Assembly (NCBI GenBank): GCA_017962705.1
Contig: JAGCUV010000118.1
Span: 1-64,000 of the forward strand
DNA length: 64,000 nt
Direction of reading: 5' to 3'
Source of the DNA: Bacteroidales bacterium
Lineage (GTDB): Bacteria > Bacteroidota > Bacteroidia > Bacteroidales > UBA932
The position numbers and the translations under genes were made by a program. Shown in pieces: positions 33,908 to 43,660 of this stretch (position 1 is the first letter of the stretch; every line of letters begins with the position of its first letter). Under the pieces are notes generated by a model, which was not told the origin of the DNA, ran no database searches, and saw only the letters and a program-made list of their open reading frames with translations.

Positions 33908-35055
33908 AGTTTCATCGCATTTATGGCATTTTCCGTCATCTTGAGCACGTTGGCGTGGAAGCCTTCGGGGTTGACCACCGTGTTGTGGGAATACCAGTCA
34001 TAGCAACCGGAACCGATGCAAAGCATTTTCCCCCGGCCTCCCGAGGCTTCGTATTCCCAGACCGACACGGAATCGTCTCCGCCAAGTCCCAGTTCCACGG
34101 CCCCGTGATTGCTGCGCCAGGCGGCGAGGTCGGCATAGCCGCCCCAATCCGTGCCGATGTGCCACTGGGCGGTCGTATTTGTCATCCGATAGCCGGCGTC
34201 GCAGGTATAGACCTTGCCGGCATCCTCTCCGGCCTTAAGGCCCTGATAGAGGTAATGTCCGGCTTTTCCTTCCGCTATCTTGAAATCCCAGGGGCCGCCC
34301 GTAATCTCGCCCGTCGTCTCCTGGCCGCCCCAGCAGTTGTTGGGCGTCCGCCCGTCCAGGGTCGCTCCCAAAGCGGCGGCATAATAGGTAGCATAACGGG
34401 TCAGCAGGAAGGATACGCCGCCCTCGAAGTAATTCTTCATGATGCCTGAGCAAGTGACGGCCGAAGCCGCGGCGGCGTTGAATTTTTCATTGGAGTCTAT
34501 GCCCTCATCCGCATGGAAATGCCACCATACGACCTTCAACTTGGACAGATCCACCTCGGAATAGAGAATCTGCATAAAGGATACATAGCGGGAATTGGGG
34601 ATGGTGGATATCATCCAGGCTGCGGCCGATTTTTCTTCGGGCTTGAGTCCGTCAATGCTATTGGCCAGTCCCACGAAGATGACCTCGGGTTTGGGCACGT
34701 CGGGTTCGACAATGAGATTGCTCACCAGGATGGTATAGTCCATCACTACATCCCCCGCCGACAGCCGCAGGCCTTGGGGGTGGGAGAAATCGGCTTTGTC
34801 GCCGACGGCGAAAGAGCAGCGCGCTCCCTCGGAATAACTCAATCCCGTAACGGTCATCATGCCGATGGCATAATCGCTCGGTACGGTGACATTCACAATG
34901 CCCAGATGGGGGTCGATCACCCCTTTGAACGTGTGTTCCAACTCAAAGGAAAGCAGTTGCGTTGCTTCCGAGAGCCGGAGGGTTTCGCGGGCGCTCTTGG
35001 CGCAAGACAAAACCGCCAGGCACAGGGCCGTAAGATAGATCAGTCTTTTCATCAT
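33904..35055 (-). CDS. DUF4960 lipoprotein of the fructan locus
   Basis: About 383 aa. Signal peptide MMKRLIYLTALCLAVLSCAKS with lipobox LSC. The first 130 residues are beta-rich; the rest (VIFVGLANSIDGLKPEEKSAAAWM, VVWWHFHADEGIDS) matches DUF4960, which I associate with fructan loci next to SusD. It probably binds fructan at the surface. ATG 35055 overlaps the susD stop (ATGA), so it is coupled to the broken susD. Confidence 0.72.
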   Translation of the reverse strand: MMKRLIYLTALCLAVLSCAKSARETLRLSEATQLLSFELEHTFKGVIDPHLGIVNVTVPSDYAIGMMTVTGLSYSEGARCSFAVGDKADFSHPQGLRLSAGDVVMDYTILVSNLIVEPDVPKPEVIFVGLANSIDGLKPEEKSAAAWMISTIPNSRYVSFMQILYSEVDLSKLKVVWWHFHADEGIDSNEKFNAAAASAVTCSGIMKNYFEGGVSFLLTRYATYYAAALGATLDGRTPNNCWGGQETTGEITGGPWDFKIAEGKAGHYLYQGLKAGEDAGKVYTCDAGYRMTNTTAQWHIGTDWGGYADLAAWRSNHGAVELGLGGDDSVSVWEYEASGGRGKMLCIGSGCYDWYSHNTVVNPEGFHANVLKMTENAINAMKL

Positions 35056-36767
35056 TTCCATCCGCAATTTTGGGTGTAATGCCCGTTGGAAGCGCTCATT
35101 TGGGCGTGGGGTATGGGCAGATATTCATTCTTGTCGGCGGTAAACGATGCCCCGTTGTAGATGGAGCATACATTTTGTTCCGAACGATAGTAGGCGTTGA
35201 GTACCGGCTCTGCCTCGCCCCAGCGGACCAGGTCGAAGAAACGGTCGCTCTCCATCGCAAGTTCCAGTCGACGCTCGAATTTCAGTCTCTTCAGGGCTTC
35301 GTCTTTGGTGAAGGTCCCTGTGTACTGGCTCACCTTGTACCCTTTGACCGCATAACCCGCAATCAAAGAGGTGCTGGCCGCCGCCCTGCCGCGTACCAGG
35401 TTGATCAGCGGCATGGCTTCGTCCGGGCGATTCAACTGGATGAGGGCTTCCGCGCGCATCAACAGTATGTCGGCGTAGCGCAGGACAATGCGGTTCATCG
35501 GAGAGCCCCAGTAACTGCCCTTGATCAGATAGCCGCTGTCGGGGTCCACATTATGTTTGAGGGAGACATAATAACCATACAGACCGTTGCTGCGGCTCCA
35601 CACGGAGCTTTTTTCCATCTTATACTTGCTGTTGAATTCATACGGAAATCCGGGCAGACCCACCGTCAGGAAAAGGCGAGGGTCGCAGTAATGGGTCGTC
35701 GGTTCGAAGTTGACGGAATTGAAACTGTCGTAATAGGGGAAACCGTTGTCATCGGTGCGGAAGGCGTTGACCAGGTTCTGGCTAGGCTTGTAGAAGTCGC
35801 AACCGCCGTCGGTGACGCCGGGGATGTTGGGAACTATCAAGCCGTAAGCCCAGTTGCAATTGCCTTTGTTGGTGCCGTCGTTGGAAGAATACTGCATCGC
35901 CCAGATGGATTCGATGCCATTTTAGTACTGGGGCTCGGGACGGAAATTGTTGTGAAAATCCGCCTCCAATGCGTAGCCCGTAAGCACGGACGGAGCGGTG
36001 TATTCCACCACCTTGGCCAGGTCGTCGGCGTTGATGGAGGTGACGGCGTTGGTGGCGGGGTCGTCCTGCCGGTAGGCCTTGTACAGATAGGTCTTGGCCA
36101 GATAGGCCGCCGCGGCGGCCTTGGTCGGACGGCCTTTGTCGCTTTGCACGGCGGGAAGATGATCATAGGCGAAAAGGAAGTCGGAGGCAATGGCTTGCCA
36201 GCCTTCGTCATTGGTGTAAGACGTGTTGGTAAGCGCCTCGTATTCCGCCTGGGTCAACCCGGCCTTGTCGACAAAGACAATGTGCTTGAACAGCCGCTTG
36301 AGTAGGAAGTGTCCGTGTCCGCGCAGAAAACGCATCTCAGCCAGGCGTTGTTGCTTGAGCGGATAACTGTCTTCGCTTTGTTTTTCCAATTTCTCAATGG
36401 CCAGGTTGACCCGGGAAAGTGCGTTGTAGAGCCTCAGCCAGATGTCGCTGATGTTCCAGGCCGTGGTTATGATGCCCTGCGATACCTCCAATGCGTGGAA
36501 TACATCGCCGTCCTCCGTACCATTGCCGCCTTTGTAAGCATCGTCGGAGCGGACGTCATAATTCCACATCGAGAAAGAAGAATTGATATCCTCGGCGGAA
36601 ATCCAGATGGCGTAAGCGGCCACGACCAGCGCGTCCATTTGTTCGGGCTGGTCCAGCAAAGCCTCGTCCACGGCGCCTTGCGGAGCCCTGTCGTCCAGGA
36701 ATTTGTCGCAGGAGGTGGCAAGCAGGGCGATGAACGGAAGAATTATGTGTAACAGTATTTTTTTCAT
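35052..36767 (-). pseudogene. SusD-like surface glycan-binding lipoprotein, interrupted by one stop codon
   Basis: Read through, the frame is about 570 codons, a normal SusD length, with lipobox ATSC and SusD features (FLDDRAPQGAVDEALLDQPE, AEMRFLRGHGHFLLKRLF, IVLRYADILLMRAEALIQLN). A single TAA at 35922-35924 follows ...FRPEPQY; the same frame continues NGIESIWAMQYSS. One base change from a sense codon such as AAA or GAA explains it. No other disruption is visible, so it is a fresh mutation or a sequencing error. Confidence 0.88.
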
Positions 36768-36778
36768 GGCAGTATCAT

Positions 36779-39700
36779 TTAAAAGCCCACATTCAGGCCA
36801 AGCGTCAGCGTCAAGGGAATAGGATAACCGAAATTGGGATTTTCAGGATCAACGCCGGTAAAGTTCCGGCTGGAGATAGTAAGCAGATTCTGGGCGCTGA
36901 AATACACGCGCAACTTTTTCATCTTGACTTTCTCTGCGATGGAAGGAGGCAGGTTGTATCCCAGTTGCAGGCTGCGAAGTTTCAAGAAGGAACCGTCCTC
37001 GATGAAGTAGGTGGACACGCGTTTTTCATTGTTCGTGTCGCTGCGGGATAGAGCGGGAATGTCGGAATCCGGATTCTGCGGCGTCCAAGCGTCGAGCAGG
37101 CGGCGGCCTTTGTTCAAGAAACCGATGTTCAGTCCGCTCCACAGGTCGGTTTCTTTTTTCAGGTCACTGATGACCTGTACGCCCTGCACGCCTTGCCAGA
37201 ACATGGTCAGGTCGAAATCCTTGTATTCCAAACTGATGTTAAACCCGTAGGAGAAGGCGGGAGTAGGGTCGAAAATCCAGGTCTGGTCCGCCTCGCTCAC
37301 CACCCCGTCTCCATTGAGGTCGCGGTAGCGGATACGGCCCGGCGCAGCCCCTTCCTGATAGGCGTGGTTATCAACATCCTGCTGGCTCTTGAAGATACCG
37401 TCGGCGATGTATCCCACCTGCGAGCCGAAGGCGTGGCCGATGACGCTCTGTACCCCGTTGCCGCCGAAGGTCCCATTGGCCGCGACCGTTGCAGGCAACT
37501 CGAGAATCTTGTTGCGGTAGGATGAAATGTTGGCATTGATGTCAAAGCCGAAGCCCGACTCGAAGCGATTGCGGTAGCCCAGGCTAAATTCCACGCCGTG
37601 GTTTTGCATCGTGCCGGCATTGATCCATTTCGAACTGCCCTCTCCCATCACGCCGATGCCGGCCATCAGCACCAAGATGTCGGATGTCTTTTTATAGAAG
37701 CCTTCGAGGGAACCGTATAACTTCTCGTGGAAGAAGGAGAAGTCAAGACCCAGGTTGGTCTGCGTCGTCGTTTCCCACTTAATGTCATCGTTTCCGAGTT
37801 GGTCGCGTTTGAAACCGGACGGCAGAATGGACCCGCCGTTGCTCCCGGAGATGTCATACGATGTGCCGTAACTGCCGCCGCCCGATTCGGACACGCCGTA
37901 ATGGGAAACGAATAGCGTGTACCGGGCCACGTTGGAGATTTCCTGGTTGCCCGTCTGTCCCCAGGAGGCGCGCAACTTGATATCGTCCACCCAATCGACG
38001 TCCTTCAGGAATGCTTCCTGCCCGATACGCCATCCGGCGGAGACGGAGGGGAAGGTGGCGAATCGGTGGCTGCGCCCGAAACGGGAGGAGCCGTCGTGAC
38101 GGAGGGTGAGCGAGAGCAGGTAGCGCTCGTCAAAGTTGTAATTGATTTTCCCGAAAAAGGAGACCAGCGAGTAGCCGTCGCTCGATCCGGAGGCTTGCGC
38201 ATTGCCCACGCCGGCGGAAGGCCACATATAGTCGGGCGAGAGCACGAGGTATTCTTCCTTGTAGGCGGAAGCGTTCTGGTTGCGCTCGCGATTGAGTTCC
38301 GCTCCCACCATCACGTCGCCGCGGTGTTTGCCGATTTCGAAGGCCCAGGTGGCGACCAGGTTGCCCATCCATTTCAGCCAATGTTCCTGCTTGAGTTCCG
38401 AGGCGTTGAGACTGTTGGCCACATTGCCCTCGGTCACTGGATAAGTGAGGATGCGTTGGGATTTCTGGGAATAATCCAGACCGAAGGTCGCCCGGATGTT
38501 GAGCCCCTTGAGAGGATTCAGGTTCAGGTACACATCGCCGAAAGTGCGCCAGTAAGTATATCTATTGTCCGCGTTGCGCGCGAGGCGCGCGAGGGGATTT
38601 TCCCGGTCGGGATAGCCGCCCACGGGGCCCGCGAAATTGCCGTTAATGTCGTAGACCGGCAGGGAGGGGTTCTCCTGCAGGACATTTTCCAGAAACCCGC
38701 CGGGCGCCTGCACCTCGGTCGTCCGGTTGAGGGAGAAATGTTCCCCCAAAAGCAGAATGCCGTCGAAGAGTTTGAACTCATTGTTGGCGCGGGCGGATAT
38801 GCGGTCGAAATCGGTGGTTTTGATGATGCCGAGATTTTTGTAGTAGCCCAGGGAGAAGAAGGAACTGGTCTTGGGACCGCCGCTGCTGACGGACAGATTG
38901 TATTGCTGGACTACGCCGTTGCGCATCGTCTCGCTGAACCAATCGGTGTCGGCGGCGGGAACGAGGCCTTCGCTGTCAAGGTAGCGGTCCATCGTGATTT
39001 TGTTGAGTATGGGATAACCGGAAGCATCATAACCCCAGTCGTATCGATAGCCCAAGGCATTGGTGTTGGGGTTCTGCCCTTCGTTGATATAGGCCTGCCA
39101 CATGGCCCGCCCGTACTCCGCCGTATTGAGCACATCCATTTTGGTGGTGTACATGGACATTCCCACGGAAGCGTCGAAATTGATGTTTAGCGTGCCCTCT
39201 TTGCCTTTGCGGGTGGTGATGACGATGACGCCGTTCGCCGCCCGGGAACCGTAGATGGAGGCGGACGAGGCATCCTTCAGCACCTGGATGGTCTCGATAT
39301 CGCTCCCGTTGAGTTCGTGCATGCCGCCCTTGGTCGGGACGCCGTCTATAATATATAAGGGGTCGTTGTTATTGAGGGTCCCGATGCCCCGGATGCGGAC
39401 CGTGGCGCTGCCGCTGGGGCTTCCGTCGGAGGTGATGTTCATACCGGGGATGCGGCCCTGTATTGCCTTCATCGGGTTGTTTTCCCGCTGTTTGGACATT
39501 TCATCCATATCCACCACGGACACGGCTCCGGTCAAGTCGGCTTTTCGCTGGACGGCGTAGCCCGTGAATACCAGTTCTTCAAGAGAAGATACGTCTTCCC
39601 GCAAGACGATGCGGTAGTCCGAGGCCGTGCCGACTTCCTGGCTGGCGCTTGCATAGCCCAGCATCGACACCTCCAGGACATCTCCCTTGGAAGCGGCGAT

Positions 39701-39871
39701 CGAAAATCGTCCGTCCGCATCCGTGACCGACCCGCCTGAGGTTCCACGGACCATGACGACCGCGCCGATGAGTTCGAGTCCGGACTCGTCGACAATCACG
39801 CCCGTAACGGTTTGTCCGCTCAGGGAAAGAGCGGAGAAAACGGTCAGCATTGTAATAATCAGTTTCTTCAT
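36779..39871 (-). CDS. SusC-like TonB-dependent transporter of the fructan locus
   Basis: 1030 aa with a signal peptide, a carboxypeptidase-like domain (VTGVIVDESGLELIGAVVMV), a plug domain (IQGRIPGMNITSDGSPSGSATVRIRG, LYIIDGVP, SIYGSRAANGVIVITTRKG) and a C-terminal beta-barrel ending LGLNVGF. It imports oligosaccharides across the outer membrane with SusD as lid. The broken susD 11 nt downstream may impair it. Confidence 0.95.
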   Translation of the reverse strand: MKKLIITMLTVFSALSLSGQTVTGVIVDESGLELIGAVVMVRGTSGGSVTDADGRFSIAASKGDVLEVSMLGYASASQEVGTASDYRIVLREDVSSLEELVFTGYAVQRKADLTGAVSVVDMDEMSKQRENNPMKAIQGRIPGMNITSDGSPSGSATVRIRGIGTLNNNDPLYIIDGVPTKGGMHELNGSDIETIQVLKDASSASIYGSRAANGVIVITTRKGKEGTLNINFDASVGMSMYTTKMDVLNTAEYGRAMWQAYINEGQNPNTNALGYRYDWGYDASGYPILNKITMDRYLDSEGLVPAADTDWFSETMRNGVVQQYNLSVSSGGPKTSSFFSLGYYKNLGIIKTTDFDRISARANNEFKLFDGILLLGEHFSLNRTTEVQAPGGFLENVLQENPSLPVYDINGNFAGPVGGYPDRENPLARLARNADNRYTYWRTFGDVYLNLNPLKGLNIRATFGLDYSQKSQRILTYPVTEGNVANSLNASELKQEHWLKWMGNLVATWAFEIGKHRGDVMVGAELNRERNQNASAYKEEYLVLSPDYMWPSAGVGNAQASGSSDGYSLVSFFGKINYNFDERYLLSLTLRHDGSSRFGRSHRFATFPSVSAGWRIGQEAFLKDVDWVDDIKLRASWGQTGNQEISNVARYTLFVSHYGVSESGGGSYGTSYDISGSNGGSILPSGFKRDQLGNDDIKWETTTQTNLGLDFSFFHEKLYGSLEGFYKKTSDILVLMAGIGVMGEGSSKWINAGTMQNHGVEFSLGYRNRFESGFGFDINANISSYRNKILELPATVAANGTFGGNGVQSVIGHAFGSQVGYIADGIFKSQQDVDNHAYQEGAAPGRIRYRDLNGDGVVSEADQTWIFDPTPAFSYGFNISLEYKDFDLTMFWQGVQGVQVISDLKKETDLWSGLNIGFLNKGRRLLDAWTPQNPDSDIPALSRSDTNNEKRVSTYFIEDGSFLKLRSLQLGYNLPPSIAEKVKMKKLRVYFSAQNLLTISSRNFTGVDPENPNFGYPIPLTLTLGLNVGF

Positions 39872-39896
39872 ACGCTTGTGGTTTGACTCACTGTGG

Positions 39897-39904
39897 CAAA
39901 GTTA
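39897..39904 (-). promoter_or_regulatory. -7 box of the fructan susC operon
   Basis: CAAAGTTA on the plus strand gives TAACTTTG on the minus strand, 26 nt ahead of the susC ATG. No strong -33 box is seen, as expected of a promoter needing an activator. Confidence 0.5.
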
Positions 39905-39957
39905 GAGCAATCCCACAAGAGAAAAGATAACTTTTCGCTCATAGAATATGACTTTTG

Positions 39958-41460
39958 TCACAAATTGGGGCGGCGTACGTCCGAAGGAGTTCTTCCGAAC
40001 TGTTCGCGGAAACGTTTGGTGAAATAGGCAGGAGAGGAGAATCCGGTCTCGTAGGCGACCTGGTTGATGGTAAGAGAGGTGGTTTCCAGCAATTCCTTTG
40101 CCTTGCGCAAGCGGAACAGACCCAGATATTCGACAGGGCTCATTCCGGTCAATTCGCTGACTTTCCGGTATAAATGTCCCCGGGATATACCCATTTCCGA
40201 ACTCAGACGCTCTACATTGTACTCCGGCTCCGCGTATACGCGTTCGATAAGCGTTGTGAATTTTCGAAGAAACGCTTCGTCCGGACTTTCCGGTAGGGAC
40301 GGGCTTGCTTTGTCGGGGGATTCGGCTTGTTCCTGGTCGGTGCTCTGTCGGCCCTCTTGGTTGCGAAGGACTTCTCTTCGGTGGGCCCGCCGGACAAAAA
40401 CGACGACCAAGGCCAGCGCTACGCACACCAGGGCGACGATTAAAAATAAGATAAAAAGTCGACGATAATGTCCGTTCAGCTGGTCGAGGTGTGTTTTCTT
40501 GTCCTCAATGCTCCTGAGATAGTCCTCCATCTTTTCCCCTTGGATAACCAGCGTGCGGGCGCCTTCCCGATCGACCAGGGAGGAGGCGAGCGTAATATTT
40601 TTGGGAACGGCTTCACCTGCGAGCAGCGCCCGTGCCGCCCGTATGACCTCCGCTCCGCCGGTCGGATAGAGGAAGGATACATCGATGCGTCCGTCCGCGA
40701 CCGCGTCCACGCCGGCGCCCGCAACCGCATCTACGCCGATAATCCGAACGGCGTCAGGATCCTGTCCCCCCTGCACGACAAAATGGTTGTAGGCGCTGAT
40801 GGCCATCATGTCGTTGTGACAATAGATGATGTCGAACACCTCGTCTGCAGGAACGGAAGACAAGGCCTTGTCGGCAATCTCGGGCTTCCAATCTCCATAG
40901 ACCCGCGTCCACACCGGGCGCACGCCCGCGTCGGCCAGCGTTTTTACGAAGCCCTCGTGTCTTTCCTGGGCGGGAGAGGATGCTTCCAGTCCCCAGATTT
41001 CCAAGATGCGGGGGGCTTTCTGGGCGGGGGCGAGTACGGACAGCGCATAGCGTCCTGCATTGCGCCCGATTTCGTAGTTGTCGGCACCGATGAATACGCT
41101 ATAATCTTCGGTAAGCACCTTTCTGTCGGTGACGATGGTCGGAATCCCGCTGCGGAAGGCCTCGGAGGTTACCTCCGTGAGCGCCCGAGCTTCGATGGGA
41201 GAAACGACGAGGATGTCCACCCCTTTCGCTGCAAGTTCTCGGACCTGGGCAATCTGTCGTTCGGGGGCGTTTTCGGCGTCGTACACCAGCAAGTCTAGAT
41301 GGTCATAATTGGAGAGTTCGATGCGCATCTCGCGCACCATCGCCCTTCTCCAGGCGTCATCCAGCGAACTCTGCGAGACGCCAATCACCTTTTGCGGCCC
41401 GGCGGCCGCAAACAAGGGGAACATCGTCAGTAAAAAAGCCAGTATCGCCTTAACTTTCAT
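39958..41460 (-). CDS. Transmembrane AraC regulator with periplasmic sugar-binding sensor (no kinase)
   Basis: About 500 aa. A signal peptide is followed by a periplasmic-binding domain of the ribose/LacI type (KVIGVSQSSLDDAWRRAMVREM, VDILVVSPIEARAL, FIGADNYEIGRNAGRYAL, VRIIGVDAVAGAG), one transmembrane helix at about 334-356, a charged linker of about 35 residues, and an AraC HTH domain (about 394-500: LSSEMGISRGHLYRKVSELT, INQVAYETGFSSPAYFTKRF). The histidine kinase and receiver parts usual in Bacteroides hybrid regulators of fructan loci are absent. It is divergent from 41589 and upstream of susC, which it probably activates on fructose binding. Confidence 0.85.
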   Translation of the reverse strand: MKVKAILAFLLTMFPLFAAAGPQKVIGVSQSSLDDAWRRAMVREMRIELSNYDHLDLLVYDAENAPERQIAQVRELAAKGVDILVVSPIEARALTEVTSEAFRSGIPTIVTDRKVLTEDYSVFIGADNYEIGRNAGRYALSVLAPAQKAPRILEIWGLEASSPAQERHEGFVKTLADAGVRPVWTRVYGDWKPEIADKALSSVPADEVFDIIYCHNDMMAISAYNHFVVQGGQDPDAVRIIGVDAVAGAGVDAVADGRIDVSFLYPTGGAEVIRAARALLAGEAVPKNITLASSLVDREGARTLVIQGEKMEDYLRSIEDKKTHLDQLNGHYRRLFILFLIVALVCVALALVVVFVRRAHRREVLRNQEGRQSTDQEQAESPDKASPSLPESPDEAFLRKFTTLIERVYAEPEYNVERLSSEMGISRGHLYRKVSELTGMSPVEYLGLFRLRKAKELLETTSLTINQVAYETGFSSPAYFTKRFREQFGRTPSDVRRPNL

Positions 41461-41556
41461 CGGGACAATCAAGAGAATACACGCGAAGATACTAAAAAAA
41501 TCACAAAAGTTATCAAGTTGGACACATCTGTTATATTTTTGTGTTTTATTTTTTGA

Positions 41557-41564
41557 TAATTTTG
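41557..41564 (+). promoter_or_regulatory. -7 box for the member C peptide and BspA-like lipoprotein
   Basis: TAATTTTG matches TAnnTTTG, 25 nt before the peptide ATG at 41589. The open frame from 41541 starts upstream of it and is rejected. Confidence 0.55.
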
Positions 41565-41588
41565 CAAACTGAAAAATATCATCGGATT

Positions 41589-41732
41589 ATGGATATGAGA
41601 AGAAAACGGACTTATGTCACTCCCTCGAACGACATCTTGGAATATGTCGAGAGAACTTGTATTGCCGCATCCTCGGTCAGCGGAGGATCGACCATCGATG
41701 TTTGGGCCTCAAATGAAGAGATCTCCTGGTAA
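41589..41732 (+). CDS. Small peptide, Y-x-[ST]-P...C family, 47 aa (member C)
   Basis: Contains Y-V-T-P and, 11 residues on, C-I-A-A-S: the Cys is two positions earlier than in members A, B and D but the Ser is at the same spacing from the Tyr. It ends NEEISW, like the NEMDW end of member B. The lipoprotein gene starts 15 nt after its stop. Function unknown. Confidence 0.62.
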   Translation: MDMRRKRTYVTPSNDILEYVERTCIAASSVSGGSTIDVWASNEEISW

Positions 41733-41747
41733 ATTAAAATCACCGCA

Positions 41748-43211
41748 ATGAAAAAGAACTATTGTTTATTTGCTATAGCGGCCATCTTGTTGGGGACGGC
41801 CTGCTCCAAGGAAGCCAATGTCGCTTCTCCTTACATAAATGAAGAAGATGCCATCGTTGCTCCGGAGGACAACCGGGATGAAAATGGTGGCTCCCAAGGG
41901 GAACAGCAAGAGAAAGAAATGGTTACGCTCTGCTTCGGCGTAGATACGAAGACTGTCTTGAACGGTACTACCGTGAAGTGGTGCGACGGCGACCAGATAC
42001 AAGTGAACGGAACGACCTGCGACCTGGTTCTTTCCGGAGACAAGACGAGCGCTACGGTGACCGTCGAGAAGGCTGACAGTTATGCGGCTTTCTATCCGGC
42101 CGAATGGGTGACTGCCTTTGACGGCAGTGTCTATACCTTCACGGTCCCCGCTACGCAGGATGGTTTTGTCAGCGACGGGACTACGGACGGCGCTTCCTTT
42201 GTAGGGGATTCCAACCCTATGTATGCCTACAGCACCGATACTGACCTCACCTTCCATCACCTCTTCGGGGTGCTCCAACTCCAACTGATCAGCAGCGCGG
42301 GCGAGCAGCATTTCGGTCGGATGGAACTTCACGCGAATGCAGATGCCACCGCTTTTTCGGGTGCCGGTTTCACCGTGAATCCGTCCAGCGGCAGCATGAC
42401 CGCTCCCAGCGCGGCGGCCGCCGTTTCCTTGACCGGCATCTGGAGCGTGAGCAACTGGGGCAGCCGCGTTTACACTTTTGTGGTTCCGCAAGGGACCTAT
42501 TATGGGGGTGTGACTTTCGACCTCTATGACAATGGCGCGCCGCAGAAACTCATCCGCACCTACGAGATGACTGGCGACCTTACGATTGCCGCGGCCAGCA
42601 CCAAATATCTTCCTTCCATAGACATCAGCAACTATGCCAAGCGTGTTCGCTACAACGCCAAAAAGGGAGATGACTGGCAGGGACAGGTCAATGTTGTTTC
42701 CGACCTGGACCTTTCAGATGTTGACGAACTGGTTGTTGAAACGACCGACCCTGTCCGCTTGAACGCGACAGATCTGGCGGCTGTCGCCAGCGCGGTAAGC
42801 GGGGCGGGCCGTGCGATTACGGTTACGCTATCCAATGCTAAATTGGCTTCGAATCTGTACGGGAAACGCATCCTGCCCAATTGTTTCGCGGGCAATGCCA
42901 AGGTGGGCAAAATTTATCTTTCGGCGAACCTTGGAGAACTGGCGGACGGCGCCTTTGCCGGCTGTTCGGCTATGACGGAATTGAAATTTGAAGGCAATCT
43001 TTATTGGATTGGCGACAACGCATTTGACGGTTGCACTTCCTTGAGCCGGATTTTCGGATTCCGTGCCACGCCGCCTGACAGCAATGACAATGCGTTGTTT
43101 GAGGACCTCCCCAACAACGGTACGCTCACTTGCTCCAATTCTTCCAATTACGGCGAGCACGGTAGATGGGGCGTGTTGTCCTCGAGCAAAGGCTGGACGA
43201 TTAATCAGTAA
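41748..43211 (+). CDS. Lipoprotein: fimbrillin-like N-domain with BspA-type leucine-rich repeats
   Basis: 487 aa. Signal peptide with lipobox LGTACSK. The N-terminal module has VDTKTVLNGTTVKWCDGDQI and LTFHHLFGVLQLQL, shared with 15393, 51197 and 63143. The last 150 residues hold BspA-like repeats (ILPNCFAGNAKVGKIYLSA, LADGAFAGCSAMTELKFEG, IGDNAFDGCTSL), used in adhesion to host or other bacteria. Paired with the small peptide upstream. Confidence 0.75.
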   Translation: MKKNYCLFAIAAILLGTACSKEANVASPYINEEDAIVAPEDNRDENGGSQGEQQEKEMVTLCFGVDTKTVLNGTTVKWCDGDQIQVNGTTCDLVLSGDKTSATVTVEKADSYAAFYPAEWVTAFDGSVYTFTVPATQDGFVSDGTTDGASFVGDSNPMYAYSTDTDLTFHHLFGVLQLQLISSAGEQHFGRMELHANADATAFSGAGFTVNPSSGSMTAPSAAAAVSLTGIWSVSNWGSRVYTFVVPQGTYYGGVTFDLYDNGAPQKLIRTYEMTGDLTIAAASTKYLPSIDISNYAKRVRYNAKKGDDWQGQVNVVSDLDLSDVDELVVETTDPVRLNATDLAAVASAVSGAGRAITVTLSNAKLASNLYGKRILPNCFAGNAKVGKIYLSANLGELADGAFAGCSAMTELKFEGNLYWIGDNAFDGCTSLSRIFGFRATPPDSNDNALFEDLPNNGTLTCSNSSNYGEHGRWGVLSSSKGWTINQ

Positions 43212-43237
43212 TCCCTCTCTGTCAGCGACCTTGTCGC

Positions 43238-43660
43238 TTACTTCAGCATTCGGCTTCCGTCGGGCAAGACTTCCAAATGGACGGCGAGGGTTTCTTCGGG
43301 CAGGAGGTCTTCGATGACTTCCGGCCACTCCATCAGGCAGAGGCAGCCGCTGTCCAGGTAGTCGTACAGACCGATATCCAGGGCTTCTCCGCTGTTTTTC
43401 AGGCGGTAGAAATCAAAATGATACATCATTTCTCCACCCGGCAGGCGGTATTCGTTGACGAGGGTGAAGGTGGGGGAACAGACGGGGTCTTCCACGCCCA
43501 GCACCTTGCACAGGGCGGCCGTGAACGTGGTCTTTCCTGCGCCCATTGAGCCGTAGAGCGCAATGAGGCGTTCGGAGCCGATGGCCTGCAAGAATTCTTT
43601 TGCGGCCCGCTCCAAATCCTCCGTCGAAGCGATGGAAATCTGGGTCCCGAGGGAGTTCAT
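43238..43660 (-). CDS. tsaE: tRNA threonylcarbamoyladenosine biosynthesis ATPase TsaE
   Basis: 140 aa from ATG 43660; the frame from 43852 overlaps asnA and is rejected. P-loop GSMGAGKTTFTAALC, CSPTFTLVNEY and FDFYRLK are TsaE signatures. It is part of the TsaBDE complex making t6A on ANN-decoding tRNAs. Its ATG overlaps the asnA stop (TAATG), suggesting coupled translation. Confidence 0.92.
   Translation of the reverse strand: MNSLGTQISIASTEDLERAAKEFLQAIGSERLIALYGSMGAGKTTFTAALCKVLGVEDPVCSPTFTLVNEYRLPGGEMMYHFDFYRLKNSGEALDIGLYDYLDSGCLCLMEWPEVIEDLLPEETLAVHLEVLPDGSRMLK

Noticed and set aside
35922..35924. Stop codon reassignment in susD
   Set aside because: All other genes in the window use TAA, TAG and TGA as normal stops; a point mutation or sequencing error is simpler.
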